From the NCBI GenBank assembly GCA_013813215.1, contig JACCSC010000105.1, forward strand, positions 1 to 9,498: 9,498 nt of DNA, in the 5' to 3' direction. Positions 1 through 5,678 of the stretch are shown here, one piece after another (within the stretch, counting starts at the first letter, position 1; every line of letters starts with the position of its first letter). This DNA is from Geodermatophilaceae bacterium. GTDB taxonomy: Bacteria; Actinomycetota; Actinomycetes; Mycobacteriales; Geodermatophilaceae. Under the pieces are notes generated by a model that searched no databases, had not been told where the DNA came from, and saw only the letters and a list, made by a program, of their open reading frames with translations. The translations under genes and the position numbers were made by a program.

Positions 1-1187
1 TTGCCGCGCAGGGGTTCGGCCCGCGGCCGGCACGGGTGGGGGCTGCTCAGCTGACCGCGATGTTGCGGCGACTCGGCGCGGTCCAGATCGACGCGGTCAA
101 CGTGCTGGTCCGCTCGCACTACCTGCCCCTGTTCTCCCGGCTCGGGCCGTACCCGCTGGCCACCCTGGACCGGCTGGTGCACGAGCAGCGGGCCGCCTTC
201 GAGTACTGGGCGCACGCCGCCTCGCTCGTCCCGGTGCAGCTGTACCCGGCGCTGCGCTGGCGAATGACGGCCGCCGACGCCGAGCGCGACGCCGGTTGGG
301 CCCGCTTCCTGGCTCGCGTCGAGTCCGAACGACCCGGGTACGCCGCCGCTGTGCTCGCCGAGGTGACCGACCGTGGCCCGCTGACCTTCTCCGAGTTGAC
401 CGATCCGGCCCGACGTCCGAAGGAGAACCCCAACTACGCCGCCGCGACCATGCTGTGGGACCGGGGCTCGGACGGCAAGAGCGTGCTGGAGTACCTGTAC
501 GACTCCGGGCGGCTCGCGGTCTCCGGGCGGCGGGGATTCGATCGGCTCTTCGACCTCACCGAGCGGGTCATCCCCGCCGACGTCCTGGCGGCGCCGGCGC
601 TGGGGCGCGAGGACGCCCAGCGACTGCTCGTCGAGCACGCCGCCCGGGCGCTCGGTGTCGCCGCGGTACCCGAACTGGCCGACTACTTCCGGCTGCCGGT
701 CGCGGCGACCAGGGCCCGGATCCGCGAGCTGGTCGAGGCCGGGTCCCTGCAGGCGGTCGCACCGGTGGGCTGGTCCGAGCCCGGCTACCTCCCGGTGGCG
801 CCCTGGCCGAGCCGCCGCCCGCCGGAGTGCGTGCTGCTCTCGCCGTTCGACTCGTTGCTGTGGCACCGCAAGCGGACCGTGCGGATCTTCGGCTTCACGC
901 ACAGCTTCGAGATCTACCTGCCGGCGGCGAAGCGGAAGTTCGGCTACTACGTACTGCCGATCCTGCTCGGTGACCGGCTGGTCGGCCGGGTCGACCTCAA
1001 GGCCGACAGGGACGCCCCGGCGTTGCTGGTCCGGGGGGCGTACGCCGAACCGGGGGTCGACGCCGACGAGGTGGCCGGGCCGCTGGCCCGTGAACTGGCG
1101 GCGACGGCATCGTGGCTGGGCCTGGGCGAGGTCGTCGTCAGGGGGCACGGGGACCTGGCCCCGGCGCTGACCGCCGAACTGGCGTAG
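1..1187 (+). CDS. YcaQ/AlkZ-family (HTH_42) DNA glycosylase, 5' end missing
   Basis: This is a winged-helix DNA-binding protein of the HTH_42 (former DUF1006) family. Characterised members, E. coli YcaQ and Streptomyces AlkZ, are DNA glycosylases that unhook alkylated bases and interstrand crosslinks. The frame is open to the window edge: codons from base 3 read AAQGFGPRPARVGAAQL, the usual family N-terminus, so the GTG at 36 is internal and the true start lies upstream. About 394 residues are visible, near full family length. Counting from the GTG at 36, a Q-I-D triplet lies at residues 17-19 (bases 84-92), where the family has its catalytic Q-x-Q or Q-x-D motif. Other family-like blocks are FEYWAHAAS (55-63), a GKSVLEYLYDSGRL segment, and LSPFDSLLWHRKR (268-280) followed by FGFTHSFEIYLP. 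Family membership is firm; activity on crosslinks is inferred. A 77-base gap follows, with no clear terminator. Confidence 0.9.
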   Translation, partial: AAQGFGPRPARVGAAQLTAMLRRLGAVQIDAVNVLVRSHYLPLFSRLGPYPLATLDRLVHEQRAAFEYWAHAASLVPVQLYPALRWRMTAADAERDAGWARFLARVESERPGYAAAVLAEVTDRGPLTFSELTDPARRPKENPNYAAATMLWDRGSDGKSVLEYLYDSGRLAVSGRRGFDRLFDLTERVIPADVLAAPALGREDAQRLLVEHAARALGVAAVPELADYFRLPVAATRARIRELVEAGSLQAVAPVGWSEPGYLPVAPWPSRRPPECVLLSPFDSLLWHRKRTVRIFGFTHSFEIYLPAAKRKFGYYVLPILLGDRLVGRVDLKADRDAPALLVRGAYAEPGVDADEVAGPLARELAATASWLGLGEVVVRGHGDLAPALTAELA

Positions 1188-1264
1188 GCCTCAGCGTGGG
1201 GTCGTCTCCAGGTCGGCCAGCCGCGTCGGTTGCCCCGATCCGCCTCGGCCGGTCAAGGTAGGGG

Positions 1265-2086
1265 ATGAGCATGCACAGCCACAGCCGGCGGCGAGCGGCC
1301 GAGACGGCCCGCGCGACCGACCTGCCACGACAGATCGTGGTGGCGGTGTCTGCCGTGATCTCGGTGGTGGGGGCGGCGATCGGCAGTGGCGCCTTCGGTG
1401 GGACGCCGATCGCAGAGGCCGCCGGCGGGATCCTCGCGGCGGACGCGACGTTGGTGGCTCCGGACGGCCCGGCGTTCACTATCTGGACGCCGATCTACCT
1501 GGGCCTGCTCGGTTACGCCGGCTGGCAGGCGCTGCCCGCGCGCCGTACGGACCCCCGACAGCGGCGGGTCGGCTGGCTGGTGGCGGCAACGATGCTGCTC
1601 AACACCGCCTGGATCTTCACCATCCAGGCCGGCCGGGTCACGCTCAGCGTCGCGGTGATCGCGGTGCTGTTGGTCCTGCTCGTCGCGGTGTACGCCGGCC
1701 TGCTCGCCCGGCCCTCGAGCGGCTGGGTCGAGACCGTGCTCCTCGACGGCACGATCGGGCTCTACCTCGGCTGGGTCAGCGTGGCCACGATCGCGAACAC
1801 CGCCGCGGCGCTGCTCGCCGCCGGCTACACCGACGTCGGCCTCGGCCCGGTGCCGTGGGCGATCCTGCTGATGGTCGTCGCGGCCATCGTCGGGGTCGTC
1901 GTCGCCGGGACGGGCAACGGCCGCTTCGCCTACGCCACCGCCTTGATCTGGGGTCTGGCCTGGGTGGCGGTCGGGCGGTCCAGCGGCAGCGACGAGGCGA
2001 CCGGCGTCGCCGTGGCGGCGGTGGCGGCCGCGGTCGTCGTGCTGGCCGCGACCCTCATCGCGCGATTGCGCGGACGCCCCGCCTAA
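1265..2086 (+). CDS. TspO/MBR-like tryptophan-rich integral membrane protein
   Basis: This 273-residue membrane protein resembles the TspO/MBR (tryptophan-rich sensory protein) family, whose members bind porphyrins and other tetrapyrroles and affect their transport or turnover. Visible family-like segments are APDGPAFTIWTPIYLG (65-80), LLNTAWIFTI (111-120) and GLYLGWVSVATIANTAA (165-181), each with the conserved aromatic and Asn positions. Hydrophobic helices lie at about 24-45, 71-90, 103-121, 125-147, 157-185, 197-215, 221-237 and 246-267. The C-terminal pair exceeds the five-helix core of classical TspO (about 160 residues), so this belongs to the longer actinobacterial or divergent branch. 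The ATG at 1265 follows an AAGGTAGGGG purine run directly; the ATG at 1271 is an alternative. The ferritin-VIT gene begins 32 bases downstream, suggesting co-transcription. The ligand is not known; tetrapyrrole binding is inferred from the family. Confidence 0.75.
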   Translation: MSMHSHSRRRAAETARATDLPRQIVVAVSAVISVVGAAIGSGAFGGTPIAEAAGGILAADATLVAPDGPAFTIWTPIYLGLLGYAGWQALPARRTDPRQRRVGWLVAATMLLNTAWIFTIQAGRVTLSVAVIAVLLVLLVAVYAGLLARPSSGWVETVLLDGTIGLYLGWVSVATIANTAAALLAAGYTDVGLGPVPWAILLMVVAAIVGVVVAGTGNGRFAYATALIWGLAWVAVGRSSGSDEATGVAVAAVAAAVVVLAATLIARLRGRPA

Positions 2087-2105
2087 CCTGTCCCTTCCGG
2101 GCAAA

Positions 2106-2111
2106 GAGGTG
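2106..2111 (+). promoter_or_regulatory. Shine-Dalgarno site fixing the ferritin-VIT start
   Basis: The purine run AAGAGGTGG (core GAGGTG at 2106-2111) lies 7-8 bases before the ATG at 2119. It decides this start over the in-frame ATG at 1855, which would place 88 arginine- and glycine-rich residues inside the preceding gene. Confidence 0.7.
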
Positions 2112-2118
2112 GTGCGGC

Positions 2119-3177
2119 ATGCGCGAGTCACCCGCGCCCTCGGCCGTACGCCGATGGCGGCGCCGTCTCGCCGACGAGCACCGCGAGGCCGCCGTCTACC
2201 GCGAACTGGCGGCGCGCCGCGAAGGCGAGGAGCGGGAGATCCTGCTCGCCCTCGCGCAGGCGGAGAGCCGGCACGCCGCGCACTGGGAACGATTGCTCGG
2301 AGACCGCGGAGGAGGCTCGCCACGGGCCAGCCTGCGCAGCAGCCTGCTCTCGGTGTTGGCCCGCCGGTTCGGGTCGGTGTTCGTGCTCGCCCTGGCTCAG
2401 CGGGCGGAGACCCGTTCGCCGTACGACGCCGACATCGACGCCACCCAGGCGATGGCCGCCGACGAGCGGATCCACGCCGAGGTGGTACGCGGGCTGGCCG
2501 CCCGCGGCCGGGCGCGGGTTTCGGGGACGTTCCGGGCCGCGGTCTTCGGGGCCAACGACGGGCTGGTCAGCAACCTCGCCCTCGTGCTCGGAGTCAGCGG
2601 TGGCGGGGTGTCGAACTCCACGGTGCTGCTCACCGGGCTGGCCGGCCTGCTGGCCGGAGCGCTGTCCATGGGCGCCGGGGAGTACATCTCGGTGCGCTCG
2701 CAGCGCGAGTTGCTCGCCGCGTCCTCGCCGGGCGGGGGTACGGCGGCCGCCGTACCGCATCTCGATGTCGAGGCCAACGAGCTGGCGCTGGTCTACCGGG
2801 CTCGCGGCATGTCCGCCACCGACGCCGAGCTCTATGCGGCCAGTCAGCTGCGCGGCGGTCCGGTCCACGACGAGTCCGCAGCCGACGAGCACGAGATCGT
2901 CGGCTCCGGCCTGAGCGCCGCGCTGTCCAGCTTCGCGTTCTTCGCGGCCGGGGCGCTGGTGCCGGTGCTGCCGTTCCTGCTCGGGTTGCGCGACGGCGCG
3001 GCGCTCGCCGTGGCCATCGGACTGGTCGCGGTCGCGCTCCTGCTGACCGGCGCCACGGTAGGGCTGCTCTCCGGTGGCCCACCGCTGGCCAAGGCCCTGC
3101 GGCAGCTGGCGGTCGGAGCGGTGGCGGCGGGAGTGACGTACGGGCTGGGACTGCTCTTCGGCTCGGCGCTGGGCTGA
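2119..3177 (+). CDS. MbfA-like ferritin-VIT1/CCC1 fusion, putative iron exporter
   Basis: This 352-residue protein joins an N-terminal ferritin-like (rubrerythrin/erythrin-type) domain to a C-terminal VIT1/CCC1 transporter domain. The same architecture occurs in MbfA of Agrobacterium and Bradyrhizobium, which exports iron and protects against iron and peroxide stress. In residues 1-130 a full di-iron ligand set can be read: E20 or E23 in helix 1, E49 and H52 (ExxH) in helix 2, E97 in helix 3, and E116 and H119 (ExxH) in helix 4. The VIT domain begins with FGANDGLVSNLALVLGVSGG (143-162), then GALSMGAGEYISVRSQREL (180-198). A cytosolic, acid-rich loop (about 199-262) follows, then three more membrane helices (about 263-288, 292-316, 325-347), giving the five-helix VIT fold. 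The start is set by a good ribosome site. It probably shares a transcript with the TspO-like gene. Direction of transport and metal (Fe or Mn) are inferred from the family. Confidence 0.88.
   Translation: MRESPAPSAVRRWRRRLADEHREAAVYRELAARREGEEREILLALAQAESRHAAHWERLLGDRGGGSPRASLRSSLLSVLARRFGSVFVLALAQRAETRSPYDADIDATQAMAADERIHAEVVRGLAARGRARVSGTFRAAVFGANDGLVSNLALVLGVSGGGVSNSTVLLTGLAGLLAGALSMGAGEYISVRSQRELLAASSPGGGTAAAVPHLDVEANELALVYRARGMSATDAELYAASQLRGGPVHDESAADEHEIVGSGLSAALSSFAFFAAGALVPVLPFLLGLRDGAALAVAIGLVAVALLLTGATVGLLSGGPPLAKALRQLAVGAVAAGVTYGLGLLFGSALG
2737..2756. repeat. Perfect 20-base palindrome inside the VIT domain coding region
   Basis: The half site GGTACGGCGG is followed directly by its exact reverse complement, with no mismatch and no spacer, and the centre contains a NotI-type GCGGCCGC octamer. 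It encodes the GTAAAVP linker (residues 207-213) in the cytosolic loop of the VIT domain. Whether it has any function beyond coding cannot be told from the sequence. Confidence 0.6.
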
Positions 3178-3198
3178 GCCGCCCCCGAGCCGGCTCAG
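3174..3198 (+). terminator. Candidate hairpin terminator after the ferritin-VIT gene
   Basis: Arms CTGAGCCG (3174-3181) and CGGCTCAG (3191-3198) form an 8-base-pair stem with a 9-base loop. The left arm overlaps the stop codon of the ferritin-VIT gene. No T tract follows, as is common for actinobacterial hairpin terminators. Its place between two convergent genes supports the call. Confidence 0.45.
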
Positions 3199-3202
3199 GT
3201 GC

Positions 3203-3233
3203 GGTCGGCTTCGACCAGCTCCTGGGCTGGAGC
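3203..3233. terminator. Two further small hairpins in the convergent gap
   Basis: GGTCG/CGACC (3203-3207 and 3212-3216, four-base loop) and GCTCC/GGAGC (3218-3222 and 3229-3233, six-base loop) follow the larger hairpin. They may act with it as a bidirectional stop for the DinB-type gene arriving from the right. Each stem has only five base pairs, so chance occurrence in GC-rich DNA is possible. Confidence 0.25.
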
Positions 3234-3254
3234 CTGGACGTCCTGCGACCGCGG

Positions 3255-3761
3255 CTACTCCGGCAGCAGACCTCGGGCGAACGCGGCCTGGCCCAGGTGC
3301 TGCACGCAGTCGTCGAGCACGCTGACCAGCCGGACGGCCAGCGTCACCGGTGGATCCCAGTTCTCGTCGACCACCCGGTCGAGATCGGAGTCGAACAGCC
3401 CGCGGACGTAGTCGGTCATGGCCTCGGTCGCCGCGTCGGCGTACCCGGTCAACAACTCGGCGCCGGCGCGGACCTTCGCCACCTGCTCAGAAGTGTGCCC
3501 GTAGCCCGTGTCGGCCCGCTCCAGCGGCAGGTCGAAGCGGCTCACCCAGTCATGGGCGGTCCACACCTGCTGTGTCCCGGCCGCGTCGGCGACATGATCG
3601 TCCATGACGCGAGCCTGGTGCCAGACCAGCCAGGCGATCGAGTTGGCGCGGCCGTCGTGCCGGTACGCGAGCTGTTCCTCGCTCAGCCCGTCCGCCACAT
3701 CCCGCACGTGCTCGGAGATCCGGCCGACCACATCGGTGAGCAGGTCTGCGCTGGTAGCCAT
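3255..3761 (-). CDS. DinB-fold protein, possible mycothiol-dependent transferase
   Basis: This 168-residue protein has the DinB/YfiT four-helix fold, seen by its pattern. WLVWHQARVMDDH (44-56) supplies H48 and H56, and DCVQHLGQAAFARGLL (151-166) supplies H155 in the typical C-terminal H-x-GQ helix. Three histidines are what the fold uses to hold a metal. In actinobacteria many relatives (DUF664, DinB_2, MDMPI-like) act as or are annotated as mycothiol-dependent S-transferases or isomerases acting on electrophiles and drugs. The ATG at 3761 is chosen because AGGAAGG stands 8 bases before it; a longer frame reaching 3827 would overlap the permease gene with non-coding-looking sequence. It is the last gene of the exporter operon, 25 bases after the permease stop, so a detoxification role next to export is plausible. 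Substrate and thiol cofactor are inferred. Confidence 0.82.
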   Translation of the reverse strand: MATSADLLTDVVGRISEHVRDVADGLSEEQLAYRHDGRANSIAWLVWHQARVMDDHVADAAGTQQVWTAHDWVSRFDLPLERADTGYGHTSEQVAKVRAGAELLTGYADAATEAMTDYVRGLFDSDLDRVVDENWDPPVTLAVRLVSVLDDCVQHLGQAAFARGLLPE

Positions 3762-3769
3762 CGGGTCAT

Positions 3770-3776
3770 CCTTCCT
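3770..3776 (-). promoter_or_regulatory. Shine-Dalgarno site fixing the DinB-type start
   Basis: On the minus strand AGGAAGG lies 8 bases before the ATG at 3761. It lies in the 25-base gap after the permease stop and argues for re-initiation on a shared transcript. Confidence 0.65.
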
Positions 3777-3786
3777 GGGTTTCGTG

Positions 3787-4608
3787 TCAGTCCGCGCTTC
3801 GGGACATCCCGCGGATGCCCACGACAAGGCCCAGCGCGGCAGTGATCAGCCCGGCCAGGACGCCCCACAGCACCGTCGTCGAGACGATGTCGCCGGCGAA
3901 CAGCGAGCGCTCCGCGTCGACCAGGTAGGTCAGCGGGTTGAACTTCGCCACCACCTGCATCCAGCCGGGGCCAGACTCCAACGGCAGCAGCAGTCCGGAC
4001 AGCAGCATCAGCGGGAAGATCAGCGTCTGCTGCACGACCCAGAACATCCAGTCCTGCTTGCGCACGGCCAGCGCCAACGCGTAGCTCAGCGAGCCGAGCC
4101 CGACGCCGAACACCGCGAGCAGGGCCAACCCGGCCAGGGCACCGGTCAGGTGCAGGTCGAAGGAGAACGGCGTCATGACCGCGAGGATGACGACCGCCTG
4201 CAGGGCAAGCGGCACCATTTCCTTGAGCGAGCGGCCGACGAGCAGCGAGGGCCGGGACAGCGGCGTGACGAGCATCCGCTCGTGCGCACCGGTCTGCAGC
4301 TCGAACAACAGGTTGGCGCCGACCGTCGAGGTCCCGAACAGCGCCACCTGGACCAGGATCGCCGGCACGAACCACTGCCATACGCTGCCGCCGAGGACGT
4401 CGGAGTCCCCGAGCGCGCCGACCAGCAGCGGTCCGAACAGCGCCAGGAACACCAGCGGCTGGACCATGCCGAACATCACCGAGAACGGATCGCGCCGGAC
4501 CGGGCGCAGTTCGCGGGCGGCGACGATCAGGGTGTCGCGCAGCAGGCTGCGCCGCTGGATCGTGGTGGGCGGGGTCGACCGGGTCGGGGAGTCGAGGAGG
4601 CTGGTCAT
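3787..4608 (-). CDS. ABC-2 type exporter permease (DrrB-like)
   Basis: This 273-residue protein is the membrane subunit of an ABC-2 exporter, close in layout to DrrB, the daunorubicin exporter permease. A cytosolic N-terminus with the ARELRPVRRDP element (31-41) leads into six membrane helices at about 47-66, 80-100, 131-149, 155-182, 189-210 and 243-265. The cytosolic segment ERMLVTPLSRPSLLVGRSLK (110-129) is the family's coupling region, and LSGLLLPLESGPGWMQ (203-218) followed by FNPLTYLVDAER (223-234) is the usual pre-helix-6 signature. Its ATG overlaps the stop of the upstream ATPase gene as ATGA, and AAAGGAAG sits just before it. A homodimer or a pair with the ATPase is expected in the cytoplasmic membrane. 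The exported substrate cannot be named from sequence. Confidence 0.92.
   Translation of the reverse strand: MTSLLDSPTRSTPPTTIQRRSLLRDTLIVAARELRPVRRDPFSVMFGMVQPLVFLALFGPLLVGALGDSDVLGGSVWQWFVPAILVQVALFGTSTVGANLLFELQTGAHERMLVTPLSRPSLLVGRSLKEMVPLALQAVVILAVMTPFSFDLHLTGALAGLALLAVFGVGLGSLSYALALAVRKQDWMFWVVQQTLIFPLMLLSGLLLPLESGPGWMQVVAKFNPLTYLVDAERSLFAGDIVSTTVLWGVLAGLITAALGLVVGIRGMSRSAD
4605..4608 (-). other. ATGA start-stop overlap between ATPase and permease genes
   Basis: Read on the minus strand, the permease ATG and the ATPase TGA share ATGA. Such overlaps usually mean translational coupling, which fits two subunits needed in fixed ratio. Confidence 0.9.
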
Positions 4609-5585
4609 GCTGCTTCCTTTCCGGCGGTGCTGTCGGTGGACTCGTTCTCGCGCAGGCTGCGCCCGGTCAGCGCCAGGAACACGTCGTCCAGCGTCGGGCG
4701 GTGGACCTGTGCGCTCGTGATGGGAACTCCGGCGTCGACGCCGGCGCGGATCAGTTCGGGCAGCGCGCTCGGACCGTCGTCGACGCGGGCCTCGACCCGC
4801 GTGTCGGCGTACCGGACCTCCCGCGCGCCGGGCAACCGCTGGGCCAGCTCGGCCAGCCGCCGCGAGTCGGTCCCGTGTACGACGAGCCGGTCGCCGGCCA
4901 ACCGCGACTTGAGCGCCTCGGGAGTGTCGTCGGCGATCACCTCGCCGTGGTCGACGACGACCACCCGTTCGGCCATCGAGTCGGCCTCGTCGAGGTAGTG
5001 CGTGGTCAGGACGACGGTCATGTCGTACGCCGCACGCATCCGCAGGATGTGCTCCCAGAGGTTCGCCCGGTTCTGCGGGTCCAGGCCGGTCGAGGGCTCG
5101 TCGAGGAACAGCAACGTCGGGACGTGCACCAGGCCCATCGTCACGTCCAGGCGCCGACGCTGTCCGCCGGACAGCTCCGAGACCTTGCGCCGAGCCAGGC
5201 TGGTCAGGTCGAGGCCGTCCAGCAGTTCATCGGTGCGCCGCTTGGCCGCCCGCCGGTCCAGCCCGTAGATGACGCCCTGGCTGGTCAGCTCGTCGCCTGC
5301 CAGCTGGCTGTGCCCGGCGGCGTTGCCCTGCCCGACGTAGCCGATCCGCCGCCGGACCTCCGCCGGCTGTGCGGTGACGTCGAAGCCCGCGACCTGAGCC
5401 GTGCCTGCCGTGGGCGCGATGAGGGTCGTGAGCATGCGCATGGTCGTGGTCTTGCCCGCGCCATTGGGACCGAGGACGGCGACGAGTTCGCCGGGTTCGA
5501 CGTCCAGGTCGATGCCGCGGACCGCGTGCACGGTGTGGCTCCTGCTCACCACGAAGTCCTTGCTGAGCGCTCGGGTGCTGATCAC
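4605..5585 (-). CDS. ABC transporter ATP-binding protein (DrrA-like)
   Basis: This 326-residue ATPase energises the exporter formed with the downstream permease. All nucleotide-binding motifs are present: Walker A GPNGAGKTT (39-47), Q-loop Q86 in GYVGQ, ABC signature LSGGQRRRLD (138-147), Walker B LLFLDEP (158-164) with catalytic E163, D-loop TGLDP (166-170) and switch H196 in TTHYLDEA. A C-terminal domain of about 90 residues ending in PTLDDVFLALTGR (297-309) is typical of the DrrA subgroup (drug and lipid or antibiotic exporters). The start is a GTG at 5585 preceded by GGAGGAAG (5588-5595). It heads a three-gene operon with the permease and the DinB-type gene and is transcribed away from the WYL regulator, which probably controls it. 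The molecule exported is unknown. Confidence 0.95.
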   Translation of the reverse strand: MISTRALSKDFVVSRSHTVHAVRGIDLDVEPGELVAVLGPNGAGKTTTMRMLTTLIAPTAGTAQVAGFDVTAQPAEVRRRIGYVGQGNAAGHSQLAGDELTSQGVIYGLDRRAAKRRTDELLDGLDLTSLARRKVSELSGGQRRRLDVTMGLVHVPTLLFLDEPSTGLDPQNRANLWEHILRMRAAYDMTVVLTTHYLDEADSMAERVVVVDHGEVIADDTPEALKSRLAGDRLVVHGTDSRRLAELAQRLPGAREVRYADTRVEARVDDGPSALPELIRAGVDAGVPITSAQVHRPTLDDVFLALTGRSLRENESTDSTAGKEAA

Positions 5586-5632
5586 TGCTTCCTCCGGCCG
5601 GTCGGTGCTGGGTTCGTGCTCGAGGCTGTCAG

Positions 5633-5651
5633 CAGAAGCGGTCAGCTTCTG
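5633..5651. promoter_or_regulatory. Candidate operator: inverted repeat in the divergent WYL/ABC intergenic region
   Basis: Arms CAGAAGC (5633-5639) and GCTTCTG (5645-5651) form a perfect 7-base inverted repeat with a 5-base spacer. A direct GTCAGC repeat (5628-5633 and 5641-5646, start to start 13 bases) overlaps it. It lies about 48 bases upstream of the ATPase GTG and 28 bases upstream of the regulator ATG, a position from which one bound protein could control both promoters. The WYL regulator next to it is the obvious candidate to bind. I could not see convincing -35/-10 pairs for either promoter. Confidence 0.5.
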
Positions 5652-5678
5652 TCCGCTACCTCTGCCACTCTGTAGGTC

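Noticed and set aside
2084..2089. TAACCT at the TspO-like stop codon as a -10 element for the ferritin-VIT gene
   Set aside because: The nearest TTG-type -35 (TTGCGC at 2066) leaves only 12 bases of spacer, and the 32-base gap fits co-transcription better.
1855..2118. In-frame upstream extension of the ferritin-VIT gene to an ATG at 1855
   Set aside because: It overlaps the TspO-like gene by over 200 bases, encodes an Arg/Gly-rich run typical of a shadow frame, and a good ribosome site stands before the ATG at 2119.
3762..3827. N-terminal extension of the DinB-type protein from an ATG at 3827
   Set aside because: It would overlap the permease gene, and AGGAAGG is placed correctly for the ATG at 3761, after which DinB-like sequence begins.
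3604..5675. Plus-strand long open frames opposite the ABC transporter genes, rich in Gln, Arg and His
   Set aside because: They are mirror frames of well-supported ATPase and permease genes and show no domain pattern.
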